Positions 1 to 11,218 of a DNA stretch of 64,000 nucleotides are shown in pieces. The stretch covers positions 22,930,729-22,994,728 of the forward strand of contig JARZZO010000013.1 of NCBI GenBank assembly GCA_030544215.1. The letters are read 5' to 3'. This DNA comes from Zantedeschia hybrid cultivar. Lineage: Eukaryota > Streptophyta > Magnoliopsida > Alismatales > Araceae. The translations under genes were made by a program, and so were the position numbers. Within the stretch, counting starts at the first letter, position 1; the number at the start of each line of letters is the position of its first letter. The notes under the pieces are model-generated. The model ran no database searches. It worked only from the letters and a program-made list of their open reading frames with translations, and was not told the DNA's origin.

Positions 1-14
1 AGCAGGGCGTTACA
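1..14 (+). repeat. Last bases of the Gyp1 5' LTR
   Basis: The window opens with a sequence ending GGCGTTACA, followed 5 bases later by a tRNA primer site. This is the expected junction between a 5' LTR and the internal region. Nearly all of this LTR lies upstream of the window. Confidence 0.6.
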
Positions 15-19
15 GAGAA

Positions 20-35
20 TGGTATCAGAGCAAGG
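20..35 (+). other. Primer binding site of Gyp1 (initiator Met tRNA)
   Basis: TGGTATCAGAGCAAGG matches the complement of the 3' end of plant initiator Met-tRNA, the usual primer for minus-strand DNA synthesis in chromoviruses. Bases 36-330 are the untranslated leader, in which I see no gene. Confidence 0.85.
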
Positions 36-330
36 TTAAGGATGAGCACTAAAGGCATGTACAACAAGTCTAGAAGTGGTAGAATTAGGAGACCAGAGCT
101 AACCAAACTCAGACTAACTTATGACTTGTCCTATAGGTTATGGCGACTAACGGATGAGGGAAGACACATAAGGCCAGAAGGGCAGTCCAGTGTCCCAGAA
201 TGCTACACCTGCTCCTTCACCATCATCCCTAGATGTGGGAGCCATTATATAGATTTTCCAAGGATTTCTTCATGCTACCCAACAACAACAGAACTCTGTA
301 GATTAGGGAGGCCTAGCAAGAACCATCGCT

Positions 331-1141
331 ATGGAGCGATTTAAGAATTTGGGGCCTCCTATTTTTAAGGGGGTGAGCGACCCCCTGATAGTCAAAAGTT
401 GGATACGAGAGATCGAAAAGATCTCCCGTGCCATCCGTTGCCTAGAAACTAATAAAGTAAATCTGGGAAGTTACATGCTACAAGATCAGGCAGACACATG
501 GTGGTCTTCTACCCTCTGCCCAAAGTTTGCCGGAAGAGAAGGAAAGGTAACGTGGAAAGAATTTTTGACAGCCTTTAGGGCCAAGTTCTTTCCTCAACAT
601 ATTTAAGACAAAATGATGCAGGAGTTCCTGTCCTTAACCCAGGCACTATGTTAGTCATGGAGTATGAAGCCATATTTTATGAGTTGGCAAAATTCGCACC
701 CCATATGTGCCTTGATAGACGTTGGAAACTACAAAAATTTCTAATGGGACTAAAACCCATATTACGCACCAAGCTAGTTGCACACAAACTTTGCTCCATG
801 GAAGAGGTGGTTGAAGTTGCGTGCAGGCAAGAAGCCGAGCACGAGATTTATTTAGAAGAAAGCAAGGTAGATCTTAAGAGGCAGGTGTCTTCTTGTATGC
901 AGAGGCGAGCATCTTCATCTATGCCCAAGAAGAGGAAGACTGAGCCTCCGAAGATACCAGTAATGACTAAGACTACTCTATCTGCTCGAGTTCCCTCTTA
1001 TCCTCTATCTCAGAAATGTGGTAAAAGACGTGAGGGTACTGAATGTTTGAAGGGATATGGTCGATGTTTTGGTTGTGGGGACACCGGACACATTAGGAAG
1101 GACTGTCCTAAGGTCAGAACCACTAATATGCTAGCACATTA
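331..1141 (+). pseudogene. Gyp1 gag (broken)
   Basis: Capsid/nucleocapsid gene of a chromovirus. The start at 331 (MERFKNLGPPIFKG) is followed by a gag core with the usual W-rich part (DTWWSSTLCP) and WKEFLTAFRAKFFP. A stop at 604-606 and a frame change interrupt it. The second part, from 648, continues the gag homology (YELAKFAPHMC) and ends in one CCHC zinc knuckle, CFGCGDTGHIRKDC, at about 1065-1107. Such knuckles bind the genomic RNA in the particle. The reading frame ends at 1141, next to the LINE insertion. It cannot make a whole Gag protein. Confidence 0.85.
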
Positions 1142-1142
1142 G

Positions 1143-3012
1143 GGAATGGTATCAGACAAGGGGATCTACTTTCCCTTTATCTTTTCTGTATTGCAATGGA
1201 AGGTCTCTCCTGCATGCTTCACGCAGGGGATTAGATGGGATTCAAGTACCAACTCATGGCAATATTCAAATGTCACACTTAATCTTTGCAGATGATCTGA
1301 GTTTGTTCCTCGATCCTCATCTCAAATCAACTTTGGAAATTGCAAAACTACTAGACTTGTTTCATTCATATTATGGGATGCAACTTAATCACACAAAAAG
1401 CGAAGTGTATATTGGGGCTAAAGTCAAGCATAAATAATCTTTTGTCAGTGCTTTGGGTATTTCGAAAGGATCTCTGCCAACTGTATACTTGGACTTGCCA
1501 CTCATTTCATCTGGTATGAAAAAGCACCATGCATTACCCATTCTTGATAAGATTAAGAGGATAATTGTATCAGGGAAAACCAGATTTCTATCTAAGGCTG
1601 GTAGATTAGAGCTCATTAGATCAGTCCTAAACTCATATTCATTGTATTGGGCTGTTGCTTTTTTATTACCAAAGGGGTTCATAAACGAGGTTGAGAAGTT
1701 TTTGAGAAATTTCTTCTGGCATTACTTTGGTGACTATAAACCCTTTCACTTTGTTACTAGGATCTAATTTGCAGACCAAAAAAAGAAGGAGGGCTTGGAT
1801 TGAGAAGACTAAAAGACTGAAATGAAGCCTGCATCACAATGCAGCTCTGGAACATTATCAATCAGGAAAATAATTTATGGACAAAGTGGTTTCATGCAAA
1901 GTACTCCCAGACTGGCTCCATCTAGGAGATAGCGCCCAAGCACTATCACTCATATGCTTTGAAGTGTATACCGAAGCAGAGAGAATGGCTTATTGATAAT
2001 ATATCTTTCAAAGTGGGACATGGAGAGTCATTCAGACTCTGGCATGACCCTTGGCTAGATAAAAAATCTATGCTCTCTTGCTATGGGGATTACATGAGGT
2101 ATGTACTGGATATGCATCATAATAGTCTTTTGAGTTCCTTTATTACTAGACAAAATTGGAATTTACCTGTAGTAGTATCTCCACAAATGTTTGAAGTTTG
2201 GGACAAGATTCACCAGGTTATAATCCATTATGGTAAGGCAGATAAGATTGTATGGTAGTATGACAATGGGATAATCAGTGCAAAAAATATTTGGAACAAA
2301 GGGAGAGTTTAGCACCCAATGGTTGGTTGGTTTGATTGTATCTGGAAAAGGCCCACTTGTCAAAAATACTCATTGTTGTTATGGCAGCTCAATGTGGGGA
2401 ATATTGCCACAATGGATAATTTAATGAAGAGAGGAATTCATGGCCAAAATCTGTGCATGCTTTGCTTTGTAAATGAAGAAAATTTAGATCATCTTTTCTT
2501 TAATTGTTCATACTCTAGTTGGATTTGGAAGCAAATTCTTCATAGGTTTGGAATTCAAAGCAGTCCAAGTCCCTCATTTTTATTAGAGATGAATGACCTT
2601 TTATATAGCTTCAGTAAAAAAGGACCAGCCACTATCCTTACCTTTAACGCCATCAGGTGCTCAACATGGGAGATTTGGAAGGAGAGATGCAACAAGACTT
2701 TCCAAGGAGTGAAATAATCAAGAATGCACCTGCTGCTTGCAGTTCTTACTGATAACATATCCATTTCGGAAAGCTACAATTGGGAAGGAAAACTGAGTAG
2801 AAGAACTAAATTTGTCTTTAAGAATTTCAACATCTCTATTTCATAGCCTAAGACAGAGCTTTCAGATTGTGATAGCATGTCCCCAAAGAGGAAAGTAGCA
2901 TGTTATCTATATTATCATCTATCGAGTTCATAGCTATCATTTTGTGCTAGCATGAATTCCAACTTGTAAATTTATTCTTTGTGAATATACTCTTGGTATT
3001 ACTTATCCACAA
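1143..3012 (+). mobile_element. 5'-truncated LINE inserted between Gyp1 gag and protease
   Basis: A non-LTR retrotransposon fragment on the plus strand. It begins inside the reverse transcriptase (GIRQGD, 1146-1166) and runs through the catalytic FADD and the C-terminal zinc-binding region. It ends in an untranslated tail (2718-3012) with an A-rich end. Gyp1 protease coding resumes straight after it. No clear target duplication could be found, so the junctions are good to a few bases. The tail from about 2978 to 3004 is repeated in reverse at 11978-12007, which supports this as the true 3' end of the family. Confidence 0.85.
1146..2717 (+). pseudogene. LINE reverse transcriptase C-terminal part (broken)
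   Basis: Reverse transcriptase of a plant L1-type LINE. Visible in order are GIRQGD, the catalytic LIFADDLSLFL at about 1277-1305, and SGKTRFLSKAGRLELIRSVL at about 1570-1630. A zinc-binding region like that of plant LINE polymerases follows (CMLCFVNEENLDHLFFNC, about 2455-2510), then a tail with WEIWKERCNKTF ending at 2717. Several stops and frame changes, for example near 1435, 1765 and 2257, break it. The endonuclease and the N-terminal half of the polymerase are absent, as expected for 5' truncation. Confidence 0.8.
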
Positions 3013-3884
3013 AAGAAGATATGGAGGCTGTTGAGAACGTCACTGAAGGTACAGTTCTTATTGCCAATACTTATGCTCGAGTTCTGTTTGATACTAGTGC
3101 TACGCATACCTTTATTTCAGAAGAACTCATAAAGTCATGACCTAACCAAGTAGATCTAGTTGAAACTTTAGTTCTTATGACTGTTTTCACTCCTGGAGGA
3201 ATTCTCTAGTCCCAAAAGTGCATTCCCTCTCTTAAGGTAGAGATCGAAGGTAGGCAACACTCTCCACTCAATTGCATGTGCTTAAGATGAACGACTTTGA
3301 TTGCCGAATGAATTGGCTAGAACAGCACCATACTATGCTTGCTGAATGAAAAAGATTCTCTTTAGAATTTCAAGAGAAAAAGAGTTCTCTCTTAATCTCC
3401 CCAAACTTGGAAAACAAATCATCTCAGCACTTAAAGCACGACGTTGCATTGACAAAGGCTGTTCAAGTTACTTAGTCAGTGTAGTGTCTATCCAGAAGTA
3501 AATAAAACTCTCTCTATCTCTGATATTCAAGTAGTTAGAGAATATCCAGATGTCTTTCCTAATGAATTGCCAAGCCTGCCGCTAATAAGGGAGATCGAAT
3601 TCTCAATTGAGCTTCTCCCAAGCATAGTGCCCATCTCTAAGATCCCTTATCGTATGGCACCTGCTGAGCTGGCAGAATTAAAGAAGCAGCTTCAAGAATT
3701 ATTAGACAAAGGGTTTATTCGCCCTAGTGTATCTCTATGGAGTGCCCCTGTTTAATTTGTTAGAAAGAAGGATGGATCTCTACGGCTCTATGTGGATTAT
3801 CCAAAGCTAAATCATGTAAATCAAGAATCGGTATCCACTGCCGCGAATTGATGATCTATTTGATCAATTACAAGGAGCCACCGT
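3013..3884 (+). pseudogene. Gyp1 protease and first half of reverse transcriptase (broken)
   Basis: Gyp1 coding resumes after the LINE with the aspartic protease region (VLIANTYARVLFDTSATHTF, 3051-3110). The active-site DTG has become DTS. Stops follow within about 30 codons. The reverse transcriptase N-terminal part is readable from about 3540: PDVFPNELPSLP, then IPYRMAPAELAELKKQL at 3640-3690, then WSAPV at 3740-3755. After a stop comes KKDGSLRLYVDYPKLN, a decayed form of the conserved VDYRxLN motif. The Ogre-like solo LTR cuts the gene at 3884, just after the GATV codons. Confidence 0.85.
3880..3884 (+). repeat. Target duplication ACCGT, left of the Ogre-like solo LTR
   Basis: ACCGT stands immediately before the LTR start TGTAGACACC and is repeated at 5589-5593 after the LTR end. 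Confidence 0.9.
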
Positions 3885-4039
3885 TGTAGACACCGATTTT
3901 GGACCACCCTTTTGGTCATAAATCCCCTCCATCATCAGCCCATCATCATAAATCCCCTCATTTGAGCCATCTCAGCCCACTACCAGCTAGGCCCATTAAC
4001 CAAATCCCGACTCTAGCCACCTTTTCCGTGGAAGGCCAG

Positions 4040-4545
4040 CCAGTCCGCCTTCCACCCCTTCGAAGGCCACCCCTCGCCTTCCACCACCTTCGAAGGCCAC
4101 CCCCCGCCTTCTACACCCTTGGAAGGCCAGCTACCTTGCCTTCCACCTTTTTTCCACCTTTTCCACTTTTAGCCACCTTTTCGTGGAAGGCCAACCCCTT
4201 GCCTTCCACCGCCTTCGAAGGCCACCCCCCGCCTTCTACCCCCTTCGAAGGCCAACCACCTTGCCGTCCACCCTTTTGGCCCCCCTTTTTCACCTTTTCG
4301 TGGAAGGCCAGCCAGTCCGCCTTCCAACCCCTTCGAAGGCCACCCCCCGCCTTCTACCCCCTTCGAAGGCCAACTACCATGCCTTCCACCGTTTTAGCCG
4401 CCTTTTTCACTTTTCACCATCTTTTCGTGGAAGGCCAGCTCCCTTGCCTTCCACCACCTTCGAAGGCCACCCCTTGCCTTCCACCACCTTCGAAGGCCAC
4501 CCCTCGCCTTCCACCCCCTTCGAAGGCCAGCCGGGCCGCCTTCCA
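4040..4545 (+). repeat. Palindromic minisatellite inside the Ogre-like LTR
   Basis: An irregular array of roughly 30-bp units that mix CCTTCGAAGGCCACCCC with GCCTTCCACC. About nine units carry the palindrome CCTTCGAAGG, and several GTGGAAGGCCAGC units lie between them. The repetition creates long open frames rich in RRPPPAF on both strands. I treat these as repeat artefacts, not genes. The same array in the opposite sense lies at 45370-45880 and 53560-54070. Confidence 0.9.
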
Positions 4546-4772
4546 CCACAAGAATGGAAGGCATGTCACCTGGCCGTCCACTTCTTAACCACCCCCTTGA
4601 CTCCGTCTTCCCCACGATCTCCTCTACTCGCCGCCCACGTCCCCACTATTCCGACCACTCCCCACTCCGGCGACTGCCGCGTCCACTACCTCCAACCCTT
4701 GACCACTCCCTATTGGTTGAAGGGTGATTTACAGGGATTTAGACCCCTGTTTTCTCCCCTTTTTTCTTTCTC

Positions 4773-4781
4773 CTATTTAAA
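4773..4781 (+). promoter_or_regulatory. TATA-like box of the Ogre-like LTR
   Basis: CTATTTAAA follows a long pyrimidine tract and lies about 800 bases before the LTR end. The same box appears in reverse in the Og1 LTRs, for example at 53329-53337. Its promoter role is inferred from position and sequence only. Confidence 0.5.
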
Positions 4782-5588
4782 CCCCCCACATCCTCTCGAG
4801 CAAGGGGTTAAGGACTTCGGGTTAAAGGAGGATTTGGGGTTAAGGATTTTCTGAGGTTAAGAGGTGGCTTCTTGGAAGGAAGGCTCAGAGAAGGCTGGCA
4901 AGCGGGCAAAAAGTCAGAAGGCTGTTTCAGGAGGAACGTCACTCCAAATGGGCTTGTCTTTCTAACCCTCTTTTACTGTTTCACCTTTTTCACTTCATTG
5001 CATTTCCAATTTCCATCAATGCCGTAACATCCTCTCTCTTTCACTCTCTTTTACCTTCAACACATCATTTCACTCTTCACACACGAGCACTTATCTGCAT
5101 GCATACATCCTAGGATGACTTAGCACCTTTTACCCCCAGAGGTTCCAAACAAAAATCGGGTGGTGGGTGGCCATAACATATGGTCACCTTCCCTCCCAAA
5201 CACCCATCCGGTGCGTTTCCCTCTAATTTTAGTTATTTTTTATGTTTGCATGAACGGATCCTACATGTCACAGTTCTAATTGGGTTATTGTCTTTTCTTT
5301 GTCTGTCTTTTCTTTTCAGGGGCTCTTACCAGATTCTGCGCGTGCACTACCGAGCTCTCCTCCTCTGGCCGGCCGGAGGAAGAGAAGGAGGAACCAGCAT
5401 CTCCCGCTCCCACAAAACGCGATCACATCCCCACCATCCTGCGGAGCACAGGGACCGTAAGGTAATGCTCCTGGCGATCACATCTTTTATTTCTAACCCC
5501 CTTTAAATCGCCACAGTGCTAAGACGAACGGAGAGGAACCCTCGCCCGAAGTCCGCAGCCGCGGCGGGGGACGTTCCGGGCGCCTACA

Positions 5589-5832
5589 ACCGTATTTTCA
5601 AAGATAGATCTTCGATCAAGATATCATCAATTAAGGAATAAAGAAGAAGATATTCCCAAAACAGCATTTCGAACCAGGCACGGGCATTATGAATTTCTAG
5701 TCATGCCTTTTAGTCTAACCAATGCCCCTACAGTTTTTATGGATCTAATGAACCGGGTATTCAAACCGTACTTGGATCATTTTGTAGCAGTATTTATAGA
5801 TGATGTCCTGATATATTCTCCTACTGAGGAAG
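5589..5832 (+). pseudogene. Gyp1 reverse transcriptase, catalytic part
   Basis: This continues the polymerase after the ACCGT duplication: FSKIDLRSRYHQLR, then HYEFLVMPFSLTNAPTVFMD and NRVFKPYLDHFVAVFIDDVL. The FIDD at about 5786-5803 corresponds to the catalytic YxDD/FxDD motif. The frame is open to the copia solo LTR at 5833, which interrupts it after YSPTEE. It is cut on both sides and cannot work alone. Confidence 0.88.
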
Positions 5833-7395
5833 TGAGGGGATCCGGGCGGGACACGACGAATGCAGTGGAAGCAACAAAATTAAAATCCCGCCCGATGCCC
5901 GCTGATCCGTTTCAGAACAAAATAAAAAATCGAAAACCTAGTTGTGATCTCATCACCTTGTGCAGATTCAAATCCGCGACCGTTTTGGTTCCGTCGAGGC
6001 AATGCCGCTAGCCGCACTAGCGTCCGGCCTCCAGCAGCATCCACGCGATCCTCCGCGGTGGTTCGTCCTCGCTCCCTCATCCATATCAACTCGCTCGCTG
6101 AAGATCCATCACCGCAACGTCGTTCGAAAACCTGCGGACAGGAATTCTTGACTTTCAGGAATTGCGCGCGGCGGAGACGGGAGGTCTTGTGCCGTACTGG
6201 GCGCCTAGAGGAGGAAGAGAAGGAGAGGGGGACGGCCAGCCTTGAGAGCTCCTAGAGCTTGGCCCAAGGTTTCTCAATTGTGCGTATATGTATATTAAGT
6301 CGGGGCGACTTTTCATAAAAGTCTCGAGTTAATATAAATCCCACTTAAGTACCACTGATTGAGAATCTATTTGCGTTTGACCCATTAACCAGTCCGATTT
6401 TCAGCCTGTTAAATCTAATAACTAGTTATTGACTTATTGTGGTTAATTAATATCTAGATATTAATTAATTACTTAACTGAATTAACATCTAATGTAAATT
6501 CGGTCGGACTTCCGATCAAGTTGGGTGCCAAGCAACACCGCATGATCCCGAAAGGTAATGGGGTTCAGCAACCCACTCATGGAACCTGTCCGTCCATAGT
6601 TACCGTATGGCATCTGATCTTTCATTTGCACAATGCTCTCGAATCGACCTAGGGTTATGATCAACTGTCAAAATCCTAAATGATTAGAATTAGACTCCGC
6701 TGTACAATATCAGAAAACTACTTTTTTGATATTGTCTACTCTGGGCAGAGACTCTTGCGGATCCATTCTAAAGAATTCCCTCTCTAATTACCTAAGAGGG
6801 AATGATCCTTTATTGAACACACAATCACGATCGAAGGTCTCTCGTTGGACCTTATCCTTGACTATTAGAAATCCCGTGGATAGGGATTCGTAAGCGTTAA
6901 AGCCCAGAAGTCCACCGACACCGACAAGATGTCTTTGGTGTCTCAAGTCCAAGAATCAACCATGCCAGTGTGACGATGAATCAAGCCGGTTGACAGTCAG
7001 GTAAATTACCATACGGCGATTCATTTCGGATCAGTTCAGCGAACTCATTCTCCAATGAGCACCTACAGGTTTATTATAGTGTCTCCACACAAGTGACTAA
7101 CAAGATCAGTCACCCTCATCATATGAGCTGAAATAACCTGTACTAGTTTTACCGGATGTTTGATGTCCTTCTCAAACATTCCACGACTAAGAACAATTAA
7201 GAATATGTGTTTATAAGTCATTAGTCTCATCATTAAGATCTCATCATAATCTGATGATTATTGCACATATTCATGGACTTCATTATGCGTGATAATAAGT
7301 AAACCAATCTACATAATGATTTCAATGCCATTAATTAGCGAATCAAATTGTGATAGGTGCCTCATGATTGGCTTTGAGGACACCTATATCCATCA
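5833..7395 (-). mobile_element. Copia solo LTR, minus orientation, related to Cop1
   Basis: A 1,563-bp LTR lying between two halves of the Gyp1 polymerase. On the minus strand it starts TGATGG and has CTCAAAGCCAATC near its 5' end, matching the start of the Cop1 LTR (1,553 bp at 15416-16968). It also shares a region reading GATTCAAATCCGCG on the plus strand. Gyp1 resumes at about 7396 with HKKHLKIILETLRTHK. Flanking bases (GGAAG and TGGAG) are not an exact duplication, so the edges are good to a few bases and the insertion is old. Small open frames in it are not genes. Confidence 0.82.
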
Positions 7396-9304
7396 TGGAG
7401 CACATAAGAAACACCTGAAGATTATTCTAGAAACTCTTAGAACTCACAAACTATCTGCCAAATTTAGCAAGTGTAAGTTTTGGTTACAACAAATTCAATT
7501 CCTTCGCCATATTATCTCTAAAGAAGGTATAGTTGTTGATCTAGCTAAGATTCAAGCTATACTTAATTGGGAAGCATCGAAGACTCCAACTGAAGTTCGG
7601 AGTTTTCTAGGTCTAGCTGGATATTGCCGACACTTTATAGAAGGGTTTACTACTTTAGCAGCCCCCTCTTACTAAGCTAACCCGGAAAGGAGTGAGATGC
7701 TTGTAGACAGAAGAATGTGAAAGGAGTTTCCAGGAGCTAAAGAAAAGATTAACGATAGCTCCAGTCCTTGCTCTGCCTAGTGGAACCGAAGGTTTTGTCA
7801 TCTATACTGATGCCCCAAGACAAGGTATCCATTATGTGCTCATGCAGCGTGGTAAGGTAATTGCTTATGCATCCTGTCAACTAAAGGATCATGAGCTAAT
7901 CCAACCCATGATCTCAAATTAGAAGTAGTTCATGTACTCAAAATATAGAGGCATTATTTATATGGAGTGCAATTTCAAGTCTTCACAGACCATCAGAGCC
8001 TTAAATATATTTTCTTTCAGAAGGAACTTAATCTTAGACAGAGGCGTTGGATAGAATTCTTAAAAGATTATGATTTTGAATTGAATTATCACCCAGGCAA
8101 GGCCAATATTGTAGCCGATGCTCCCAACAGGAAGTGACTGATGATGATCAGAGATTGGAAGATGATTGAGGAAGTTATTGCCTCCTTATCTCAGTTATCC
8201 ATCCGATCTGCCATTGTAGAAAAGATCTTTGAAGCTCAACATAATGATCTTAAGTTGCAAGAACTGACTGATAAGCTTGGGTCATATATTTCCAAGGAAA
8301 ATTATGTGTTACAAAGGACCAAGAATTAAGAGAGGAACTTTTGACCGAAGCTCATAGGTCAAAGTTTGCTATTTATCCTGGAAGTACCAAGATGTTCTAA
8401 GATATGAAGCGTACCTTCTGGTTGCCCGGTATGAAGAAAGATATTAGTGATTTTGTTTCTAAATGCCTAGACTATCAGCAGGTTAAGGCGGAACATCAGA
8501 GACCCTCTAGACTACTTCAAAAGATAGAAATTTCAGAGTGAAAATGGGAGCGTATCACTATGGACTTTATCGTAGGTCTACCCCAATCAGCATGTAGACA
8601 TGATGCCATTTGGGTAATCTTGGACAGGTTCACAAAATCTGCCTATTTCTTGCCAATCAAGATTAACCAATCAGTAGAAAGTTTGATCAAGTTGTAGATA
8701 GACAATATCATAAAGTTCCATGGGGTTCCCAAGTAAATTATCTTTGACAGAGACTCTAGATTTACCTCTAGAATATGGAAGAGTCTCCAGGAAGTTTTAG
8801 GCACTCAATTAAAGTTCAGTACTTTCTTTCATCCGCAGACTGATAGTCAGACAGAAAGAACTATCCAGACTCTACAAGATATGTAGAGAGCTTGTAGTCT
8901 AGATTGGAGAGGAGATTGGGATAAAAACTTACCGTTGGTCAAGTTTGCTTATAACAATAACTTCCATGCCAGTATTAAAATGGCTCCTTTTGAAGTTCTA
9001 TATGGGAGGCCCTATAGATCAGCTGTATGTTGGGAAGAGTCCGAAGAGAGAGAACTGATAGGACCATATATTATGTAGGCCAGCACAGAGAACATTCAAT
9101 TTATCCATCAAAGGTCGATAGCTGCACAAAATCGAGAAAAGATTTATGCTTCCTAGAAGGAGTTCACAACATCTTTCATGTCTCTATGCTCAAGAAATAT
9201 CTTCATGACCCATCCTATGTCATAGAGTATGGCGAGCTCCAGATACAGCCAAATCTGAGTTATGAAGAGCAGCTCATGCAAATTTTAGACTTCAAGACAA
9301 AGGA
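7396..9304 (+). pseudogene. Gyp1 RNase H and integrase (broken)
   Basis: This region starts with the connection and RNase H part: LSAKFSKCKFWLQQIQFL, then VRSFLGLAGYCRHFIEGF, then VIYTDAPRQG and MQRGKVIAYASCQLKDHE. A tether ending in LNYHPGKAN follows. Integrase follows from about 8340: TFWLPGMKKDISDFVSKCL, the first catalytic Asp in ITMDFIVGLPQS, the second in FDRDSRF, and the Glu region HPQTDSQTERTIQTL. The C-terminal part gives FHVSMLKKYLHDPSYVIEY at about 9174-9230. At least six stops and several frameshifts are spread through it. The last codons, LDFKTKD, belong to the chromodomain side and are cut by the LTR at 9305. Confidence 0.85.
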
Positions 9305-9475
9305 TGTAAGGACTGAGGTTTCGGGTTCAGTGTTCGGGTCGGTTTCGGGTCGAAATTCCCTGGTTTGGACCTTGAGGGGTCTTGAGAATTTCCCTTTTAT
9401 GACGTCAACCCTTCACGACGCCTTTCAAACGGCGTCTTGCTAGGTGGACGCCATTTAGGTCTTTAGCTGTTGTGC

Positions 9476-9492
9476 CACGTGGGCGCCACGTG
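9476..9492 (+). promoter_or_regulatory. Two G-boxes in tandem in the Tekay-like LTR
   Basis: CACGTG occurs at 9476-9481 and 9487-9492 within the overlapping repeat CCACGTGGGCG. G-boxes are plant bZIP and bHLH binding sites. A single CACGTG remains at the matching place in the copy at 12399-12404. Function is inferred. Confidence 0.55.
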
Positions 9493-10981
9493 GGCGGGTT
9501 TCGGGCCGCGAGAGTACGGCCCCTGACTTGTCATCTGATAGGCGTCTGTGATGGACGACGCCATTCAGACTGCGACTCTGCGATGTCAGTGTACGGTGCC
9601 TGTCTTGTCAGCTAAACGGCGTCCGTTGTAGTCGACGCATTTCAGAGAACTGTCAGTATGGCCTGTCTTGTCATCTGATAGGCGTTTGGTTAGGTCGACG
9701 CGTTTTACCATTGTTCAGATTGACCCCGCGAGCCTTCCTTTCTTTCCCTCATTTTCTCACCCTCTCACTCTCTCTCCTCCCCCTCTCCGCCTCCTTCGAT
9801 CCCTTTCTTCCCCTTTCCCTTCCTCTTCCACCACTCCAACGCCTCTCTACCTCTTACCACTACCACCACCACTTCCTTCGTGGCGTTCCATTCTCCAGAC
9901 GGCGGCCGACGTCCCAGCGGAGTGGCGACGTCCTCGGAGGTACCGGCGGCGGTCTGCGGTGCGGCGGTTCGGCGGCACGGAGCCAGGAGGAGTTCAAGAA
10001 TCGGTAGGGGGACGAACCTTGCGTAGATTGCACTCGTTTCATCCGTAGTTTCCATGTGTTCCATGATGCGTTTTGGGGGTAGAACAAGCATGTTAGGGAC
10101 TCATCTTAATGGGAATGAGGGTTTCTATGAATGTGGATTTATGATGGTTGGTTTCCCTCTCTTTCTCCTCTGTTTTTGGGCAATTTTGGGTTTTAGGGAG
10201 TGAAAAGGGAGCCTTCGGGCAGGAGACAGAACCTGGTTTCTAGCGCTAAAAGACGTCGTGCATGGACGACTCCTTTCAGAAGGGCGTCGGGCCATCATGA
10301 CGCCTTTTAGGCAGAAATCATTCCACTCAGGCTCTGTCTGTTCGGGGATTCTGGCGCTAAAAGACGTCATGCTTGGACGACGCGATTCGGAATAGCGTCG
10401 GTAGGTCATGACGCCTTTTTAGGCAGAAATCCCCCGATTAAGGTTTTCTTCTAAATTCTGGATTTCTGTGAGAATGGCGTCTGAGGATGTCGACGCCTTT
10501 TAAAAGGTGGCTACCTGTAGCGACGCCTTTTAAAAGGCGGCTACCTGTAGCGATGGCCTTGGGCGACGCGATTCAAGACAGAACCACACTAATCCATGCC
10601 AATAAAATGTGTTTACATTGCTAGATAGTTGGTTAAATGCATGCTTTAGTATACTCGATGATGATGAACTCTTCATGACCGGATGGCACTACGTTGTATG
10701 TTGTGCGACCGTGGACTTCTTCCGTGAACGGATCGCACCGTGCCGTGTTTTGTGTTACTGTGGACCTAGAGTGACAGTTGTAGCGTTCTACACCCTGTGT
10801 CGGTGCGGTAGGGACACAGCGCTGACGGTAGCAGTGGCGGGGTGACGCCTAGTGAGAGAGGGTCACCTGGTGAACCCCGGGGTTAGCTAGCTTATACCGG
10901 TGTCGGAGTGGTACCTTTGGAGTGTCACTCGTGCTGGGGGAAGGAGTAACCACCTGAGCCAGTTGGGCCGGAGTAGCCAGT

Positions 10982-11218
10982 GTGCTATCCGAGGGGTTAC
11001 TGTTTGGTCTCAGCGGGTCAGTGTTTGCTGGGGGAAGGAGTAACCGCCGAGGTAGCCAGCGTGCTATCCGAGGGGTTACTGTTTGGTCTCAGAGGGTCAG
11101 TGTTTGCTGGGGGAAGGAGTAACCGCCGAGGTAGCCAGCGTGCTATCCGATGTGTTACTGTTTGGTCTCAGCGGGTCGATATTTCCCACTTTCGGAGACG
11201 TGGTTGACGCGTTTTGCC
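10982..11218 (+). repeat. 79-bp tandem repeat, about three copies
   Basis: GTGCTATCCGA recurs at 10982, 11061 and 11140 with a constant period of 79 bases, and the bases between are almost identical. The other Tekay-like LTR copies here have this segment once, so it expanded in this copy. Confidence 0.9.

Larger units (their letters stand above)
3885..5588 (+). mobile_element. Solo LTR, Ogre/Tat-like family (same as Og1), plus orientation
   Basis: A 1,704-bp LTR with TGTAGACACC at the start and GGGCGCCTACA at the end. Both ends match the LTRs of Og1 at 44352-46016 and 52563-54206, which lie in the opposite orientation. It is flanked by ACCGT on both sides, and the Gyp1 reverse transcriptase frame continues across it (GATV then FSKIDLRSRYH). 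No internal region is present, so the copy probably formed by recombination between the two LTRs of a full insertion. It carries a palindromic minisatellite at 4040-4545 and a TATA-like box at 4773-4781. Confidence 0.92.

Noticed and set aside
42..344. 100-codon frame before Gyp1 gag
   Set aside because: It covers the untranslated leader and overlaps the gag start; no gag-like residues.
1142..1160. Second tRNA primer site (GGTATCAGAC)
   Set aside because: It is the LINE polymerase GIRQGD codons and only resembles a primer site by chance.
3899..4854. Long overlapping open frames rich in Pro/Arg/Ser in the Ogre-like solo LTR (and copies at 45193-45871 and 53383-54061)
   Set aside because: They arise from the minisatellite on both strands and several frames at once, lie inside LTRs and have no domain.
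9668..10091. Frames rich in Ser/Pro/Leu over the pyrimidine tract of the Tekay-like LTRs (also 12602-12991, 19712-20246, 24061-24595)
   Set aside because: Low-complexity CT-rich DNA gives open frames in several phases; they shift between copies.
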